Source: WLJO01 sp032117595 (lineage in GTDB: Bacteria > Actinomycetota > Acidimicrobiia > Acidimicrobiales > Ilumatobacteraceae). Taken from it: a stretch of 64,000 bases of DNA. The notes beneath the pieces were generated by a model. The model worked only from the letters and a program-made list of their open reading frames with translations, made no database searches and was not told the DNA's origin. The position numbers and the translations under genes are program-made. Location of the stretch: positions 5,215 through 69,214 of the forward strand of contig JAULYZ010000030.1 of the NCBI GenBank assembly GCA_032117595.1, given 5' to 3'. Below, in pieces: positions 17,741-26,322 of the stretch (position 1 is the first letter of the stretch; each line of letters opens with the position of its first letter).

Positions 17741-18154
17741 ATGGGCCTGAAAGGCACCAAGACCCACGACAACCTGAAGCACGCCTTCGCCGGCGAGAGC
17801 CAGGCCAACCGCCGCTACCTGTGGTTCGCGCAGAAGGCCGACGTCGAGGGCTACCCCGACGCCGCTGCGCTGTTCCGCTCGGTCGCCGAGGGTGAGACCG
17901 GCCACGCGCACGGCCACCTCGACTACCTCGCACAGGTGGGCGATCCGGCCACCGATCTGCCGATCGGTGACACCGAGGACAACTTCAAGGCCTCGATCGA
18001 GGGCGAGACCTACGAGTACACCCAGATGTACCCGGGCTTCGCAAAGACCGCCCGCGAGGAGGGCTTTGCAGAGATCGCCGACTGGTTCGAGACGCTCGCC
18101 CGCGCCGAGAAGAGCCACGCCGGTCGTTTCGAGCAGGGACTCAAGACCCTCTGA
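17741..18154 (+). CDS. Rubrerythrin-family di-iron protein (no rubredoxin domain)
   Basis: A 137-residue protein of the short rubrerythrin type. The ferritin-like helices contain FAGESQANRRYLWFA, AEGETGHAHGHLDYL, EGETYEYTQMYPGFAKTA and ARAEKSHAGRFEQGL, giving the Glu/ExxH ligands of a peroxide-reducing di-iron site. The usual C-terminal rubredoxin domain is absent, so electrons must come from a separate donor, perhaps the Fe-S protein encoded next. A strong ribosome site AAAGGAG lies 6 bases before the ATG. It is probably transcribed with the Fur/PerR gene and ends at a strong hairpin. Confidence 0.92.
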   Translation: MGLKGTKTHDNLKHAFAGESQANRRYLWFAQKADVEGYPDAAALFRSVAEGETGHAHGHLDYLAQVGDPATDLPIGDTEDNFKASIEGETYEYTQMYPGFAKTAREEGFAEIADWFETLARAEKSHAGRFEQGLKTL

Positions 18155-18175
18155 TCGACGCGGTGATCGTTGCCT

Positions 18176-18216
18176 GCCGTGGTGCTGGGCCGGGTGAACC
18201 GGTTCGGCACCACGGC
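18176..18216 (+). terminator. Hairpin after rubrerythrin
   Basis: A perfect 10-base inverted repeat (18176-18185 with 18207-18216) holds an inner CCGG/CCGG stem. No T-tract follows, so it may end, attenuate or stabilise the rubrerythrin transcript before the Fe-S gene. Confidence 0.55.
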
Positions 18217-18282
18217 ACGACGAGCCCGTAGTACCTCCAACCCGAAACGCGAACCTTCGAGCAACCGAGCGACCGAGCAGCA

Positions 18283-19590
18283 ATGACGATCACGTACGAC
18301 CCCCACCACCCGAAGTACACCGACGAGAAGGACGTTCGCGACGAACTGACTCGTGTCTTCGACCTCTGCCACGGATGCCGGCTGTGCTTCAAGTACTGCA
18401 CGTCGTTCCCCACGCTCTTCGAGATGGTCGACCAGCACGAGGACCAGGACGCAGGCCGTCTCACGCCGGCACAGCAGGACCAAGTGGTGGCCGAGTGCTT
18501 CCAGTGCAAGCTCTGCTACGTGAACTGTCCGTACATCCCGGGACAGCACGAGTGGGCGCTCGACTTCCCGCGCCTGATGCTGCGCGTCGACGCGATGCGT
18601 CACTCCAACAATCAGGTGAGCCTGCGCGACAAGATGACCAACCAGTTCATGGGACGCACCGACCTCGTCGGCACCATGAGCTCTGCCGGTGCGCCGATCG
18701 TCAACCGAGTGGTCGGAGCGAAGCCCGGCTCGCTCATCCGCAAGGCTGTCGAGAAGACCGCCGGGGTGTCGAGCATCCGCCTGCTCCCGCCGTACTCGAA
18801 GCAGCGTTTCTCGACGTGGTTCAAGAAGCGTGCTCGTCTGCGCCTCGAGAAGCGTCAGGGTCGGGTCACGGTGTTCCCCACGTGTCTCGTGGAGTACCAA
18901 GAGCCCCAGATCGGTCACGATCTGGTCAAGGTCTACGAGCGCAACGGGATCGAGTGCAATGTCACCGAGGCCGGCTGCTGCGGCGCCCCGTGGCTCCATG
19001 CGGGTGACGTGGAGCACTTCACGAAGGTCGCCTCGAAGAATGTTCAACTGCTTGCCGAGGAGATCCGTCGCGGGAGCGACATCGTGGTGCCCCAGCCCAC
19101 CTGTGGGTACATCCTGAAGAAGGACTACGTCGATTACGTGGGCGGCGCCGACGCAACGTTGGTTGCCGAGCACACCTACGACGCTGCGGAGTACCTCATG
19201 AAGGTTCACCGCGACGAGGACACGCAACTCAACACTGAGTTCACCGGACCGGTTCCCGAGACGGTGACCTATCACGCGCCCTGCCACCTGCGGGCGCAGA
19301 ACATCGGGTTCAAGTCCCGAGACCTCATGAAGCTCACCGGAGCCAAGGTGAAGATTGTCCAGCAGTGCTCGGGCATCGACGGCATGTGGGGTCTGCGTGG
19401 CGAGAACGCCGAACTCTCCATCCCCATTGCCAAGAAACTGGCCGAGGAGCTCGAGCGAGCGGGCGGCGACGTCGTCACCGGCGACTGTCACCTGGCGAAC
19501 ACCGCGATCAACGAACAGACCGGTAGCAAGCCGCTCCACCCGCTCCAGATGCTCGCTCGTGCCTACGGAATCCCCGAGGAGACGAAATGA
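18283..19590 (+). CDS. Fe-S oxidoreductase with two 4Fe-4S clusters and CCG domains
   Basis: A 435-residue protein of the heterodisulfide-reductase/glycolate-oxidase Fe-S subunit type. Two ferredoxin-like clusters are bound by C29/C32/C35/C39 (CHGCRLCFKYC) and C72/C75/C78/C82 (CFQCKLCYVNC). The second half has two cysteine-rich CCG-type repeats, including FPTCLVEYQ, EAGCCGAPW, PTCGY, HAPCHLRAQN and QQCSG. It is probably an electron carrier to or from rubrerythrin. The order rubrerythrin, Fe-S oxidoreductase, DUF3501 recurs in other bacteria. Its stop overlaps the DUF3501 start by 4 bases (ATGA). Confidence 0.9.
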   Translation: MTITYDPHHPKYTDEKDVRDELTRVFDLCHGCRLCFKYCTSFPTLFEMVDQHEDQDAGRLTPAQQDQVVAECFQCKLCYVNCPYIPGQHEWALDFPRLMLRVDAMRHSNNQVSLRDKMTNQFMGRTDLVGTMSSAGAPIVNRVVGAKPGSLIRKAVEKTAGVSSIRLLPPYSKQRFSTWFKKRARLRLEKRQGRVTVFPTCLVEYQEPQIGHDLVKVYERNGIECNVTEAGCCGAPWLHAGDVEHFTKVASKNVQLLAEEIRRGSDIVVPQPTCGYILKKDYVDYVGGADATLVAEHTYDAAEYLMKVHRDEDTQLNTEFTGPVPETVTYHAPCHLRAQNIGFKSRDLMKLTGAKVKIVQQCSGIDGMWGLRGENAELSIPIAKKLAEELERAGGDVVTGDCHLANTAINEQTGSKPLHPLQMLARAYGIPEETK

Positions 19591-20177
19591 GCCGCAAACT
19601 CACACTGGACGATATTGCCGACCTCCGCGCCTACGAGCGGGAGCGGGACGCCTTCCGGGCGAAGGTGATCGAGGTCAAGCGCCGGCGACGAATCGCCGTG
19701 GGCACGATCCTGACGATGGTGTTCGAGAACCGTGAGACCATTCGCCTGCAGATCCAGGAAATGGCCCGGGTCGAGCGGATTCTCTCCGACGACGGAATCC
19801 AGACCGAGCTCGACATCTACAACGCCCTCATCCCGGAGCCCGGTCACCTCTGCGCAACGCTGTTCATCGAGCTCACCTCCGACGACCAGATGCGGGAGTG
19901 GCTCCCGCGCCTCGTGGGCATCGAGCGCTCGTTCTCGCTCGTGCTCGCCGACGGCTCCTCGGTGCGATGCCGTCCTGAGGAGCAGCACGAGGGTCAGCTC
20001 ACCCGGGACGACGTGACTGCTGCGGTGCACTACCTCACCTGGGACTTCACCCCCGAGCAGGTCGCAGTTGCAGCGTCGGGCCCGATCACCCTCGTGTGCG
20101 ACCACCCGGCGTATCTCGAGGAAGTTGCGCTGGCGAACGAGACCGTGCGCGAACTCGTCGGCGATCTGGCTGCCTGA
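19587..20177 (+). CDS. DUF3501 family protein
   Basis: A 196-residue soluble protein that fits DUF3501: the opening KLTLDDIADLRAYERERDAFR, a basic KRRRRIAVG segment, QIQEMARVERI near residue 55 and a central TLFIEL strand. The function is unknown. Its coupling by a 4-base overlap to the Fe-S oxidoreductase and its place after rubrerythrin suggest it is an accessory of peroxide reduction or repair. No cofactor-binding motif is obvious. Confidence 0.88.
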   Translation: MSRKLTLDDIADLRAYERERDAFRAKVIEVKRRRRIAVGTILTMVFENRETIRLQIQEMARVERILSDDGIQTELDIYNALIPEPGHLCATLFIELTSDDQMREWLPRLVGIERSFSLVLADGSSVRCRPEEQHEGQLTRDDVTAAVHYLTWDFTPEQVAVAASGPITLVCDHPAYLEEVALANETVRELVGDLAA

Positions 20178-20236
20178 TCGGGCCGACCGACCCGCCTCGG
20201 GGCGCTCACCCTCGGGAGACCTGCTAGACCCGAGCC

Positions 20237-21280
20237 ATGACGTCCTTCAGTGATCTCGGCGGATGGCCGGGAATCCTCTCGCAGTTGATCGACGGCAACG
20301 ATCTGGCCGGTTCCCAGGCGCGTGTTGCGATGTCCGAGATCCTGGCGGGTAACGCCTCACCGGCCCAGATCGCAGCCTTCGTCGCGGCCCTGCGGGCCAA
20401 GGGCGAGACCGGGGCCGAGATGGCCGGTCTCCTCGAGGCAGTGCTCGATGCCGTAACTCCCGTGGCGCTTGCCCCCGGATTGGCGGGACGGGCAGTCGAC
20501 ATCGTGGGCACGGGCGGCGACCGGAGCCACTCGATCAACGTCTCGACGATTGCGGCAATCGTCGTGGCGGGTGCCGGCGTTCCGGTGTGCAAACACGGCA
20601 ACCGGGCCTCGTCGTCGAAGTGCGGCTCGGCCGACGTACTCGCTGCACTCGGGGTTGCTATCGAGGCCGAGCCGACGGTGGTTGCGCGGTGTGTCGAGCG
20701 TGCCGGGATCGGCTTCTGCCTCGCGACGAAGTACCACCCGGCCTTCCGGCACGCCGGCCCGCCGAGACGGGAGATCGGCGTGCCGACGGTGTTCAACCTC
20801 CTCGGACCGATGGCCAACCCTGCGCGCGTGTCCCGTCAGGTGATCGGCGTCGCCAACCCCGCCGTCGCCGAGCGGATGATCGCCACCCTGCAGGCGCACG
20901 GGTCCACCAAGGCATGGGTGGTCCACGGCAACGGCCTCGATGAGCTCACCACCACGGGTGAGTCCGAGGTGATCGCCCTCGAGAGCGGCGCGGTGCGCCG
21001 CTTCCGTGTGGATCCCGCTGCGCTCGGGCTCGCCCGCGCCACCGCCGATCAGCTCACCGGCGGCGAGCCCGCCGAGAACGCCGCAGCAGCGCGACGTGTG
21101 CTCGCAGGTGACCGCGGACCGCACCGCGACATCGTGGTCCTCAACGCTGCCGCTGCACTCGTGGTGGCCGATGTGGTGGGCGACCTCGCCGAGGGACTGG
21201 TGCGAGCGGGCGAGGCAATCGACAGCGGTGCCGCTGCAGCGAGTCTCGACACGCTCGTGCGAGAGTCGAACGCCCTCTGA
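20237..21280 (+). CDS. trpD: Anthranilate phosphoribosyltransferase
   Basis: A 347-residue TrpD, which transfers phosphoribose from PRPP to anthranilate in tryptophan synthesis. Marks: VDIVGTGGD (PRPP loop) near residue 86, NVSTIAAIV, KHGNRASSSKCGSADVLAALG near 120-140, and a NLLGPMANPA segment near 195. Length is normal. No other trp gene is adjacent, so the pathway genes are scattered. TAGACC lies 6 bases before the ATG, close to the leaderless pattern. Confidence 0.94.
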   Translation: MTSFSDLGGWPGILSQLIDGNDLAGSQARVAMSEILAGNASPAQIAAFVAALRAKGETGAEMAGLLEAVLDAVTPVALAPGLAGRAVDIVGTGGDRSHSINVSTIAAIVVAGAGVPVCKHGNRASSSKCGSADVLAALGVAIEAEPTVVARCVERAGIGFCLATKYHPAFRHAGPPRREIGVPTVFNLLGPMANPARVSRQVIGVANPAVAERMIATLQAHGSTKAWVVHGNGLDELTTTGESEVIALESGAVRRFRVDPAALGLARATADQLTGGEPAENAAAARRVLAGDRGPHRDIVVLNAAAALVVADVVGDLAEGLVRAGEAIDSGAAAASLDTLVRESNAL

Positions 21281-21301
21281 CCCGTCGGCAGGGATGAGCC
21301 G

Positions 21302-22537
21302 TTGAGTCTCTACAGCCACGAGCAGTTGAAGCCGGCGCTGGAGTTCGCGTTCGAAGTGTTGCGCTCGACCCCGGCCGCACTGGCGAAGTACCGATTGCCC
21401 AAGGCTGTTCAGCACCACCTCCGCACGGGAAGGCCGACCCGCCAGGCGCTCATCGACCTTCGCCGGATCCTCGAGGATCGCGACGACGTGCGGTCCGCCC
21501 TCGGCGCAGCAGTGGCCGGTGTGCCCGTCGACCAGCGCGAGGGGCTCGACGACGTTGCGGTGCTCTGGCTCTCGCGTCCTGATGGCTGGACCGAACGGCT
21601 CGCCGAAGTTCTTGCGGACCGAGCGGCACGCAAACGCGCCGAACGGGATGACGTGGCCGCCTCGGCGGCCGAGCGGCGCCTGCGTGGGGCAGAGGCACAC
21701 CTCGAGCGCGTGCGCGTCGAGCTCGCCGAAGCGCTCGCCACTGCCGATGCGCTCCGTGCAGATCTGTCGGCGGAGCGGGCGCGGAGCACCGCGCTCGGGT
21801 CCGAGGTGGAAACGCTCAGCCGTCGCGTGGAGGAGCTCAACGCACAGGTGCGGCGCCTCAATGCCGGCGCCGAGCGTGCGGGGGCCGAGTTGATCCAGTT
21901 CCAACAACGACTCGAGCAGGAACAGGACGACCGCGCCGGAGTCGAGGCCGAGCGAGCCGACCTGGTGCAGCGGCTGCACGAGGCACTGGTTGCGCGCACG
22001 GAGGCGGAGTCGGCACTCGCTGCCGAGCGCGAGGCGGCCAGAGCGTCAGCGTCGCACGAGCCCGACCGCGAGGCCGCCCCTCGAGCCCAGCGTTTGCCGG
22101 TTCCGGTGCCCGGCGGTCTGCTTGAGAGCGATGTCGCAACAATCGACTACCTCGTGCGGTTCCCGGGGATGACCGTGGTGGTCGATGGCTACAACCTCTC
22201 CCACGACATCTGGCCCGATGCGGTGATCGAGGATCAGCGTGCCCGACTGGTGACGGCTCTCGAGAACCTCGTCGCCCGGACGAGCGCGCGTGTGCGGGTG
22301 GTGTTCGACGGGGCCGAGGGGGCTCAGGGGTGGCGCTCCGAGCGCCGGATCGTCGACGTGGAGTTCTCCCCGAGTGGCACGATCGCCGACGACGTGATCC
22401 GCAGGATGGTGCGGGCGATGCCCCCCGATCGCAAGGTGCTGGTGGTGACCTCGGACCGGGCGGTGATCACCTCGGTGCGGGCGCTGGGGGCCAATTCCGT
22501 GACCTCGTCGGCCTTCGAGGCCTACCTCCTGCGCTGA
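21302..22537 (+). CDS. Coiled-coil protein with C-terminal NYN (YacP-like) nuclease domain
   Basis: A 411-residue protein. The first 90 residues are helical, followed by a long coiled coil (about 100-250) and a C-terminal NYN/PIN-like domain (about 285-411) beginning TVVVDGYNLSHDIWP, with acidic positions in VVFDGAEG, DDVIRRMV and VVTSDRAV. NYN domains of the YacP/Rae1 type are RNases acting on ribosome-associated mRNA or structured RNA; the actinobacterial long form is uncharacterised. The start is a TTG at 21302 with no clear ribosome site, so the exact start is uncertain. Confidence 0.82.
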   Translation: MSLYSHEQLKPALEFAFEVLRSTPAALAKYRLPKAVQHHLRTGRPTRQALIDLRRILEDRDDVRSALGAAVAGVPVDQREGLDDVAVLWLSRPDGWTERLAEVLADRAARKRAERDDVAASAAERRLRGAEAHLERVRVELAEALATADALRADLSAERARSTALGSEVETLSRRVEELNAQVRRLNAGAERAGAELIQFQQRLEQEQDDRAGVEAERADLVQRLHEALVARTEAESALAAEREAARASASHEPDREAAPRAQRLPVPVPGGLLESDVATIDYLVRFPGMTVVVDGYNLSHDIWPDAVIEDQRARLVTALENLVARTSARVRVVFDGAEGAQGWRSERRIVDVEFSPSGTIADDVIRRMVRAMPPDRKVLVVTSDRAVITSVRALGANSVTSSAFEAYLLR

Positions 22538-22543
22538 CGCTGG

Positions 22544-22559
22544 CCGGGCCGTCGCCCGG
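22544..22559 (+). terminator. Hairpin after the NYN gene
   Basis: CCGGGC-CGTC-GCCCGG, a perfect 6-base stem shortly after the stop codon at 22537. No T-tract follows. Confidence 0.4.
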
Positions 22560-22595
22560 GAAACCGTGTCACACCCCTGTGTCATCGTCGTGAGC

Positions 22596-22868
22596 ATGAC
22601 GAACGAGCAGAACCTCGGGCCCAGCGATTCCCTCACCATCGATTGCGAGCAGTGCAGCGAGCGCTGCACCACGGCGTGCTCAGACTGCGTGGTGAGTTTC
22701 GTGCTCGATCTCAGCGATCGACGCGAGACCGTGCAGGTCGGTGCCACCGAACGAGCTGACGCGGTCGTTCTCCACCTCGCCGAGGCACGCGCCGTGCGCC
22801 TCCTCGCCGATGCGGGCCTCGTCGCCCCGCTCCGGCACCGACGCTTGGCGGTGCGGAACTCGGCCTAG
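22596..22868 (+). CDS. Small cysteine-cluster protein, unknown function
   Basis: A 90-residue protein with five cysteines in a short window (C17, C20, C24, C28, C31), likely to bind a metal or an Fe-S cluster. The remainder is a simple alpha/beta segment ending LRHRRLAVRNSA. I do not recognise a named family. The ATG at 22596 is preferred over a GTG at 22566 or other upstream starts because the conserved-looking part begins here. It lies 18 bases upstream of queG and could be co-transcribed, though queG has its own -10 element. Confidence 0.6.
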   Translation: MTNEQNLGPSDSLTIDCEQCSERCTTACSDCVVSFVLDLSDRRETVQVGATERADAVVLHLAEARAVRLLADAGLVAPLRHRRLAVRNSA

Positions 22869-22872
22869 CCGG

Positions 22873-22878
22873 TACCGT
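22873..22878 (+). promoter_or_regulatory. -10 element TACCGT for queG
   Basis: TACCGT lies 8 bases before the GTG at 22887. It supports that GTG as a leaderless start. Confidence 0.5.
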
Positions 22879-22886
22879 GCCGCACC

Positions 22887-23975
22887 GTGACGGCGGTCGG
22901 CATCGATGAGCAACTCGCAGACATCGCTCGCGCCCATCAACTCGATGCGTGGGGTGTCGCCCGTGCAGAAGTGCTTCATCGGGCGCGTACGGCCCTCTTC
23001 GAGCGACGCGCCGCAGGTCTGCACGACGGGATGCAGTTCACCTACAAGAATCCCGAACGATCCACCGACCCGTTCACTGCGGTCGAGGGCGCTCGCTCGG
23101 TGTTCGTTGCGGCCAGGCGCTATCTGCTCGAGGAGCCGGTGCGCCCGCCAGGGCCGTCAGCGCGGGTCGCGCGTTATGCCTGGACCGACCACTATGCGCC
23201 CCTGCGAGAGGGGCTCTGGGCCGTTGCTCACCACCTCCGCGCCGCTGGACACCGAGCCGTTGCGTACGCCGACGACAACACCGTGGTGGACCGCGAGGTT
23301 GCCTACCGCGCCGGCATTGGTTGGTTCGGCAAGAACGCCAACGTCCTGCTCCCCGGTCGGGGGAGTTGGTACGTACTCGGCTGCGTCATCACCGATGCGG
23401 AGCTGACGCCGTCGTCTGCCCCGGTCGACGACGGGTGTGGCTCGTGCTCGCGTTGTCTCGAGGGCTGCCCGACCGGGGCCATCGTTGCGCCCGGGGTCAT
23501 CGACGCGCGTCGATGCCTTGCGTGGCTCGTGCAGAAGCCCGGTGTGTTCCCGGTCGAGTTCCGCGCTGCGCTCGGTGACCGCCTCTATGGCTGCGACGAC
23601 TGCCAGGACGTGTGCCCGGTGAATCGGCGAGGCGGGGTCGGCGATTCCCCGCCGCCCGGCCAGACCGTGACGGCGTGGGTGCCGGTGCTCGAGTTGCTCG
23701 AGCTCGACGATGCCGAGATCCTGCGTCGCCACGGCCGCTGGTACCTCCACGACCGTGAGCCCCGGTGGGTGCGCCGGAACGCGCTCGTCGTGCTCGGCAA
23801 CATCGGCGACGGGAACTCCCCGGAGGTCGAGGCGACGTTGCGTCGTTCGCTGGCCGATCCCGACCCGATGCTGCGGGCGCACGCCGTGTGGGCCGCACGC
23901 CGACTCGGACGCGCAGACCTGCTCCCCGATACCGATCCGGACCCCTTGGTGCGGGCAGAGTTGGTGTCGGCATGA
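22887..23975 (+). CDS. queG: Epoxyqueuosine reductase
   Basis: A 362-residue QueG, the cobalamin- and Fe-S-dependent enzyme that reduces epoxyqueuosine to queuosine in tRNA. The N-terminal part has the MQFTYKNPERSTDPF and GIGWFGKNANVLLP blocks; two 4Fe-4S sites are bound by CGSCSRCLEGCPTGAI and CDDCQDVCPVN. The C-terminal 90 residues form HEAT-like repeats (PRWVRRNALVVLGNIGD). Length is normal. No other queuosine gene is in the window. The stop overlaps the ATG of the glycosyltransferase gene by 4 bases. Confidence 0.93.
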   Translation: MTAVGIDEQLADIARAHQLDAWGVARAEVLHRARTALFERRAAGLHDGMQFTYKNPERSTDPFTAVEGARSVFVAARRYLLEEPVRPPGPSARVARYAWTDHYAPLREGLWAVAHHLRAAGHRAVAYADDNTVVDREVAYRAGIGWFGKNANVLLPGRGSWYVLGCVITDAELTPSSAPVDDGCGSCSRCLEGCPTGAIVAPGVIDARRCLAWLVQKPGVFPVEFRAALGDRLYGCDDCQDVCPVNRRGGVGDSPPPGQTVTAWVPVLELLELDDAEILRRHGRWYLHDREPRWVRRNALVVLGNIGDGNSPEVEATLRRSLADPDPMLRAHAVWAARRLGRADLLPDTDPDPLVRAELVSA

Positions 23976-25093
23976 AGCACCTCCTCGTCACCAACGACTT
24001 CCCGCCCAAGATCGGTGGCATTCAGTCGGTGCTGTGGGAGTGGTGGCGGCGCCTTCCCGCCGACTCCTTCGCAGTGCTCACCACGCCGTACGACGGGGCG
24101 GCGGAGTGGGATGCCGCACAGCCGTTCGCCGTGCACCGCGTGCGCGAGCCGTGGCTCCTGCCGCATCCGGTCACGATCAAGCGGATTCATGCACTCGCCC
24201 GCGACTTCGGCGCCGATCTGGTGATGCTCGATCCGGCGCTGCCGCTCGGCGCCGTCGGGCCCCGGCTCGACCTGCCGTACGGCGTGGTGCTGCACGGCGC
24301 AGAGGTCACCGTGCCTGGCCGCCTGCCCGCGTCGAAACAGTTGCTCGGTCATGTGTTGCGTGGCGCCCAGTGTGTGATTGCCGCAGGTGGCTACCCCGCC
24401 GCCGAGGCCGAGCACGCAGCGGGCCGGTCGCTCCCCATCACCGTGGTGCCACCCGGCGTCGACACCGAGCGCTTCCGTCCGTTGGCCGCTGCCGACCGGC
24501 GTGCCGCACGCGAACGCCTCGGACTCCACCCCGAAGCCCCGTTGGTGCTCGGGGTGAGTCGACTCGTTCCGCGCAAGGGGTTCGACACCGTGATCCGCGC
24601 GGTGTCGACGCTGACGGTCACCCATCCAGGCATCACGCTGGCCATTGCGGGGGCAGGTCGCGACCGCGAGCGTCTCGGCCGCGTGGCCGCCGAGTCGGGT
24701 GCTCCGGTCCGGTTCCTCGGCCGGGTGCCCAATGAGGACCTCCCGGCGCTCTACGCCAGCGCCGATGTGTTCGCCATGATGTGCCGCAACCGTTGGGCGG
24801 GCCTCGAGCAGGAGGGCTTCGGGATCGTTTTCGTGGAGGCGGCTTCCTCGGGGGTTCCGCAGGTGGCCGGGCGCTCGGGTGGCGCGCACGAGGCTGTTGC
24901 CGATGGCGAAACCGGTTACGTGATCGACGACTCCAGCGACGTGAGCGCCGTCGCTGCGGCGATCTCGCGGGTGCTCGCCGACGACGGGCTTCGGCAGCGT
25001 CTGGGGGCGGCGTCACGCGAGCGCGCGGTTCAGGAGTTCTCCTACGACGTGTTGTCCAAGCGGCTTGGCGCCGCGCTCGGCGTCGACGGCTGA
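23972..25093 (+). CDS. GT4 glycosyltransferase, PimB'-like mannosyltransferase
   Basis: A 373-residue GT-B glycosyltransferase. The start LLVTNDFPPKIGGIQS is typical of the mycobacterial PimB' group; the C-terminal half has LVLGVSRLVPRKGFD near residue 190, the FLGRVPNEDLPALYASADVF segment and the catalytic E-x7-E (EQEGFGIVFVE). PimB' adds the second mannose of phosphatidylinositol mannosides on the inner membrane face. Context supports this: in mycobacteria an SRPBCC gene lies near pimB', as here. The actual lipid acceptor in this organism is unproven. ATGA overlap with queG. Confidence 0.85.
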   Translation: MKHLLVTNDFPPKIGGIQSVLWEWWRRLPADSFAVLTTPYDGAAEWDAAQPFAVHRVREPWLLPHPVTIKRIHALARDFGADLVMLDPALPLGAVGPRLDLPYGVVLHGAEVTVPGRLPASKQLLGHVLRGAQCVIAAGGYPAAEAEHAAGRSLPITVVPPGVDTERFRPLAAADRRAARERLGLHPEAPLVLGVSRLVPRKGFDTVIRAVSTLTVTHPGITLAIAGAGRDRERLGRVAAESGAPVRFLGRVPNEDLPALYASADVFAMMCRNRWAGLEQEGFGIVFVEAASSGVPQVAGRSGGAHEAVADGETGYVIDDSSDVSAVAAAISRVLADDGLRQRLGAASRERAVQEFSYDVLSKRLGAALGVDG

Positions 25094-25178
25094 GCAACCC
25101 GACATCGGTTGCAGGGGAGCGGCCCGGTGTGGCCGATCTCCAGCCCGTCCGCAGGCGTGATCGCCCGGGGACGCTGGC

Positions 25179-25892
25179 ATGATGCAGGACGTGGACACCG
25201 AGCCCGATCGCACCGGAGCGATGACCGGTGCACCCACCGTCATGGCGGCGATGATCGGAGCGGGCATCATCACCGCTGCCGGGGTACTCGGTGTGGTGAC
25301 CGAGGACTTGGCGCAACCCCTCATCGTCCCGGTCTCGCTCGCCGCAGCCATACTCGGGATCGTCGGCTTCGTGTGGTCGTATCTGCGTGCCGTTGCGCGC
25401 AGCCGGGTCGACGAGATCTCGGTGACGCAGCTCTACATGGTTGCCGGGACGGTGGCGCCGCGTGCCGTGAAGCGTCGACTCCAGTGGTCGCTCTGGCTCC
25501 AGACGGCGATCGCCATCGCCGTCATGGTGGTCGGGTTCTCCCGCACCGACCCGGAGGAATTCAACTGGGCGGCGTGCATCATCGTGGCGCCGCTGTACGG
25601 CATGGGCGTGAACGGGATCTGGGTTGCATCGCACGGCTCGTTCGGGGCGCGCATCGTCACCCCTGCGCCCCGCAGGCGTCGACGAATGCCGTCCGCATCG
25701 CCCGGCGCGCCGTCATCCGGGCGGGCGGCACGTTCGCCACGAGCCGGGCGCGCGCCCCATCCGCTCGCTCAGGCGAGACCGGCGAAACCGGTTCGTCCAT
25801 CGTCAGATGCCGGGACGGACGTATCGGCCGGGTCGTCCTCCGAAAGCCGCACGCCGGCCGTCGGCATGGAGCAGAATGACGAACATGGCTGA
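25179..25892 (+). CDS. Membrane protein with disordered basic tail
   Basis: A 237-residue protein with four predicted membrane helices (about 22-42, 47-68, 105-124 and 130-150), then an 80-residue Pro/Ser/Ala/Arg-rich tail that is probably disordered and cytoplasmic. A conserved actinobacterial gene of this kind often sits between pimB' and the SRPBCC gene. No functional motif is visible. Two adjacent ATG codons (25179 and 25182) can serve as start. The 3' end overlaps the SRPBCC start by 8 bases. Confidence 0.7.
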   Translation: MMQDVDTEPDRTGAMTGAPTVMAAMIGAGIITAAGVLGVVTEDLAQPLIVPVSLAAAILGIVGFVWSYLRAVARSRVDEISVTQLYMVAGTVAPRAVKRRLQWSLWLQTAIAIAVMVVGFSRTDPEEFNWAACIIVAPLYGMGVNGIWVASHGSFGARIVTPAPRRRRRMPSASPGAPSSGRAARSPRAGRAPHPLAQARPAKPVRPSSDAGTDVSAGSSSESRTPAVGMEQNDEHG

Positions 25893-26322
25893 CCAAGCGT
25901 CACAGAGTGTTGTCGTGAACGCGACCCCGGAGCAGTGTTTCGCGGTAGCAACCGATTTCGAGCACTACCCGGCCTGGGCGACCGACGTCAAGGAGGCCAC
26001 CGTGCTTGCCCGCGACGCGCAGGGCAGGGCCATCGAGGTTGAATTCCGCACCTCGGCACTCGGCAGGAGCACCCACTACACCCTCCGCTACGACTACTCC
26101 GACGCTCCGCGCGCGATGTCGTGGCAGATGGTGAAGGGCGACATCATGCGCACCATCGACGGTGCGTACACGTTCACCCCGGCGGGTGGCGGCGGCACCG
26201 ACGTGACCTACACGCTGTCGATCGAGCTCATCGTGCCACTTCCCGGATTCGTGAAGCGGCGGGCCGAGGTACGCATCGTCAACAGCGTCAAGGATCTCAA
26301 GGCGCGGATCGAATCGGCGTGA
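25885..26322 (+). CDS. SRPBCC (START-like) family protein
   Basis: A 145-residue single-domain helix-grip protein. The opening SQSVVVNATPEQCFAVATDFEHYPAWATDVKEATVL pattern and the ending LPGFVKRRAEVRIV are the marks of the actinobacterial polyketide-cyclase/dehydrase-like group. These bind hydrophobic ligands in a deep cavity; their role near the mannosyltransferase could be lipid handling in the envelope. An ATG at 25876 is an in-frame alternative. It overlaps both neighbours (8 bases upstream, 4 bases downstream), so this is a tightly coupled block. Confidence 0.85.
   Translation: MADQASQSVVVNATPEQCFAVATDFEHYPAWATDVKEATVLARDAQGRAIEVEFRTSALGRSTHYTLRYDYSDAPRAMSWQMVKGDIMRTIDGAYTFTPAGGGGTDVTYTLSIELIVPLPGFVKRRAEVRIVNSVKDLKARIESA

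Noticed and set aside
20357..21979. 540-codon open frame on the minus strand opposite trpD and the NYN gene
   Set aside because: The plus strand encodes clear TrpD and NYN motifs over the same bases; the minus frame has no recognisable motif.
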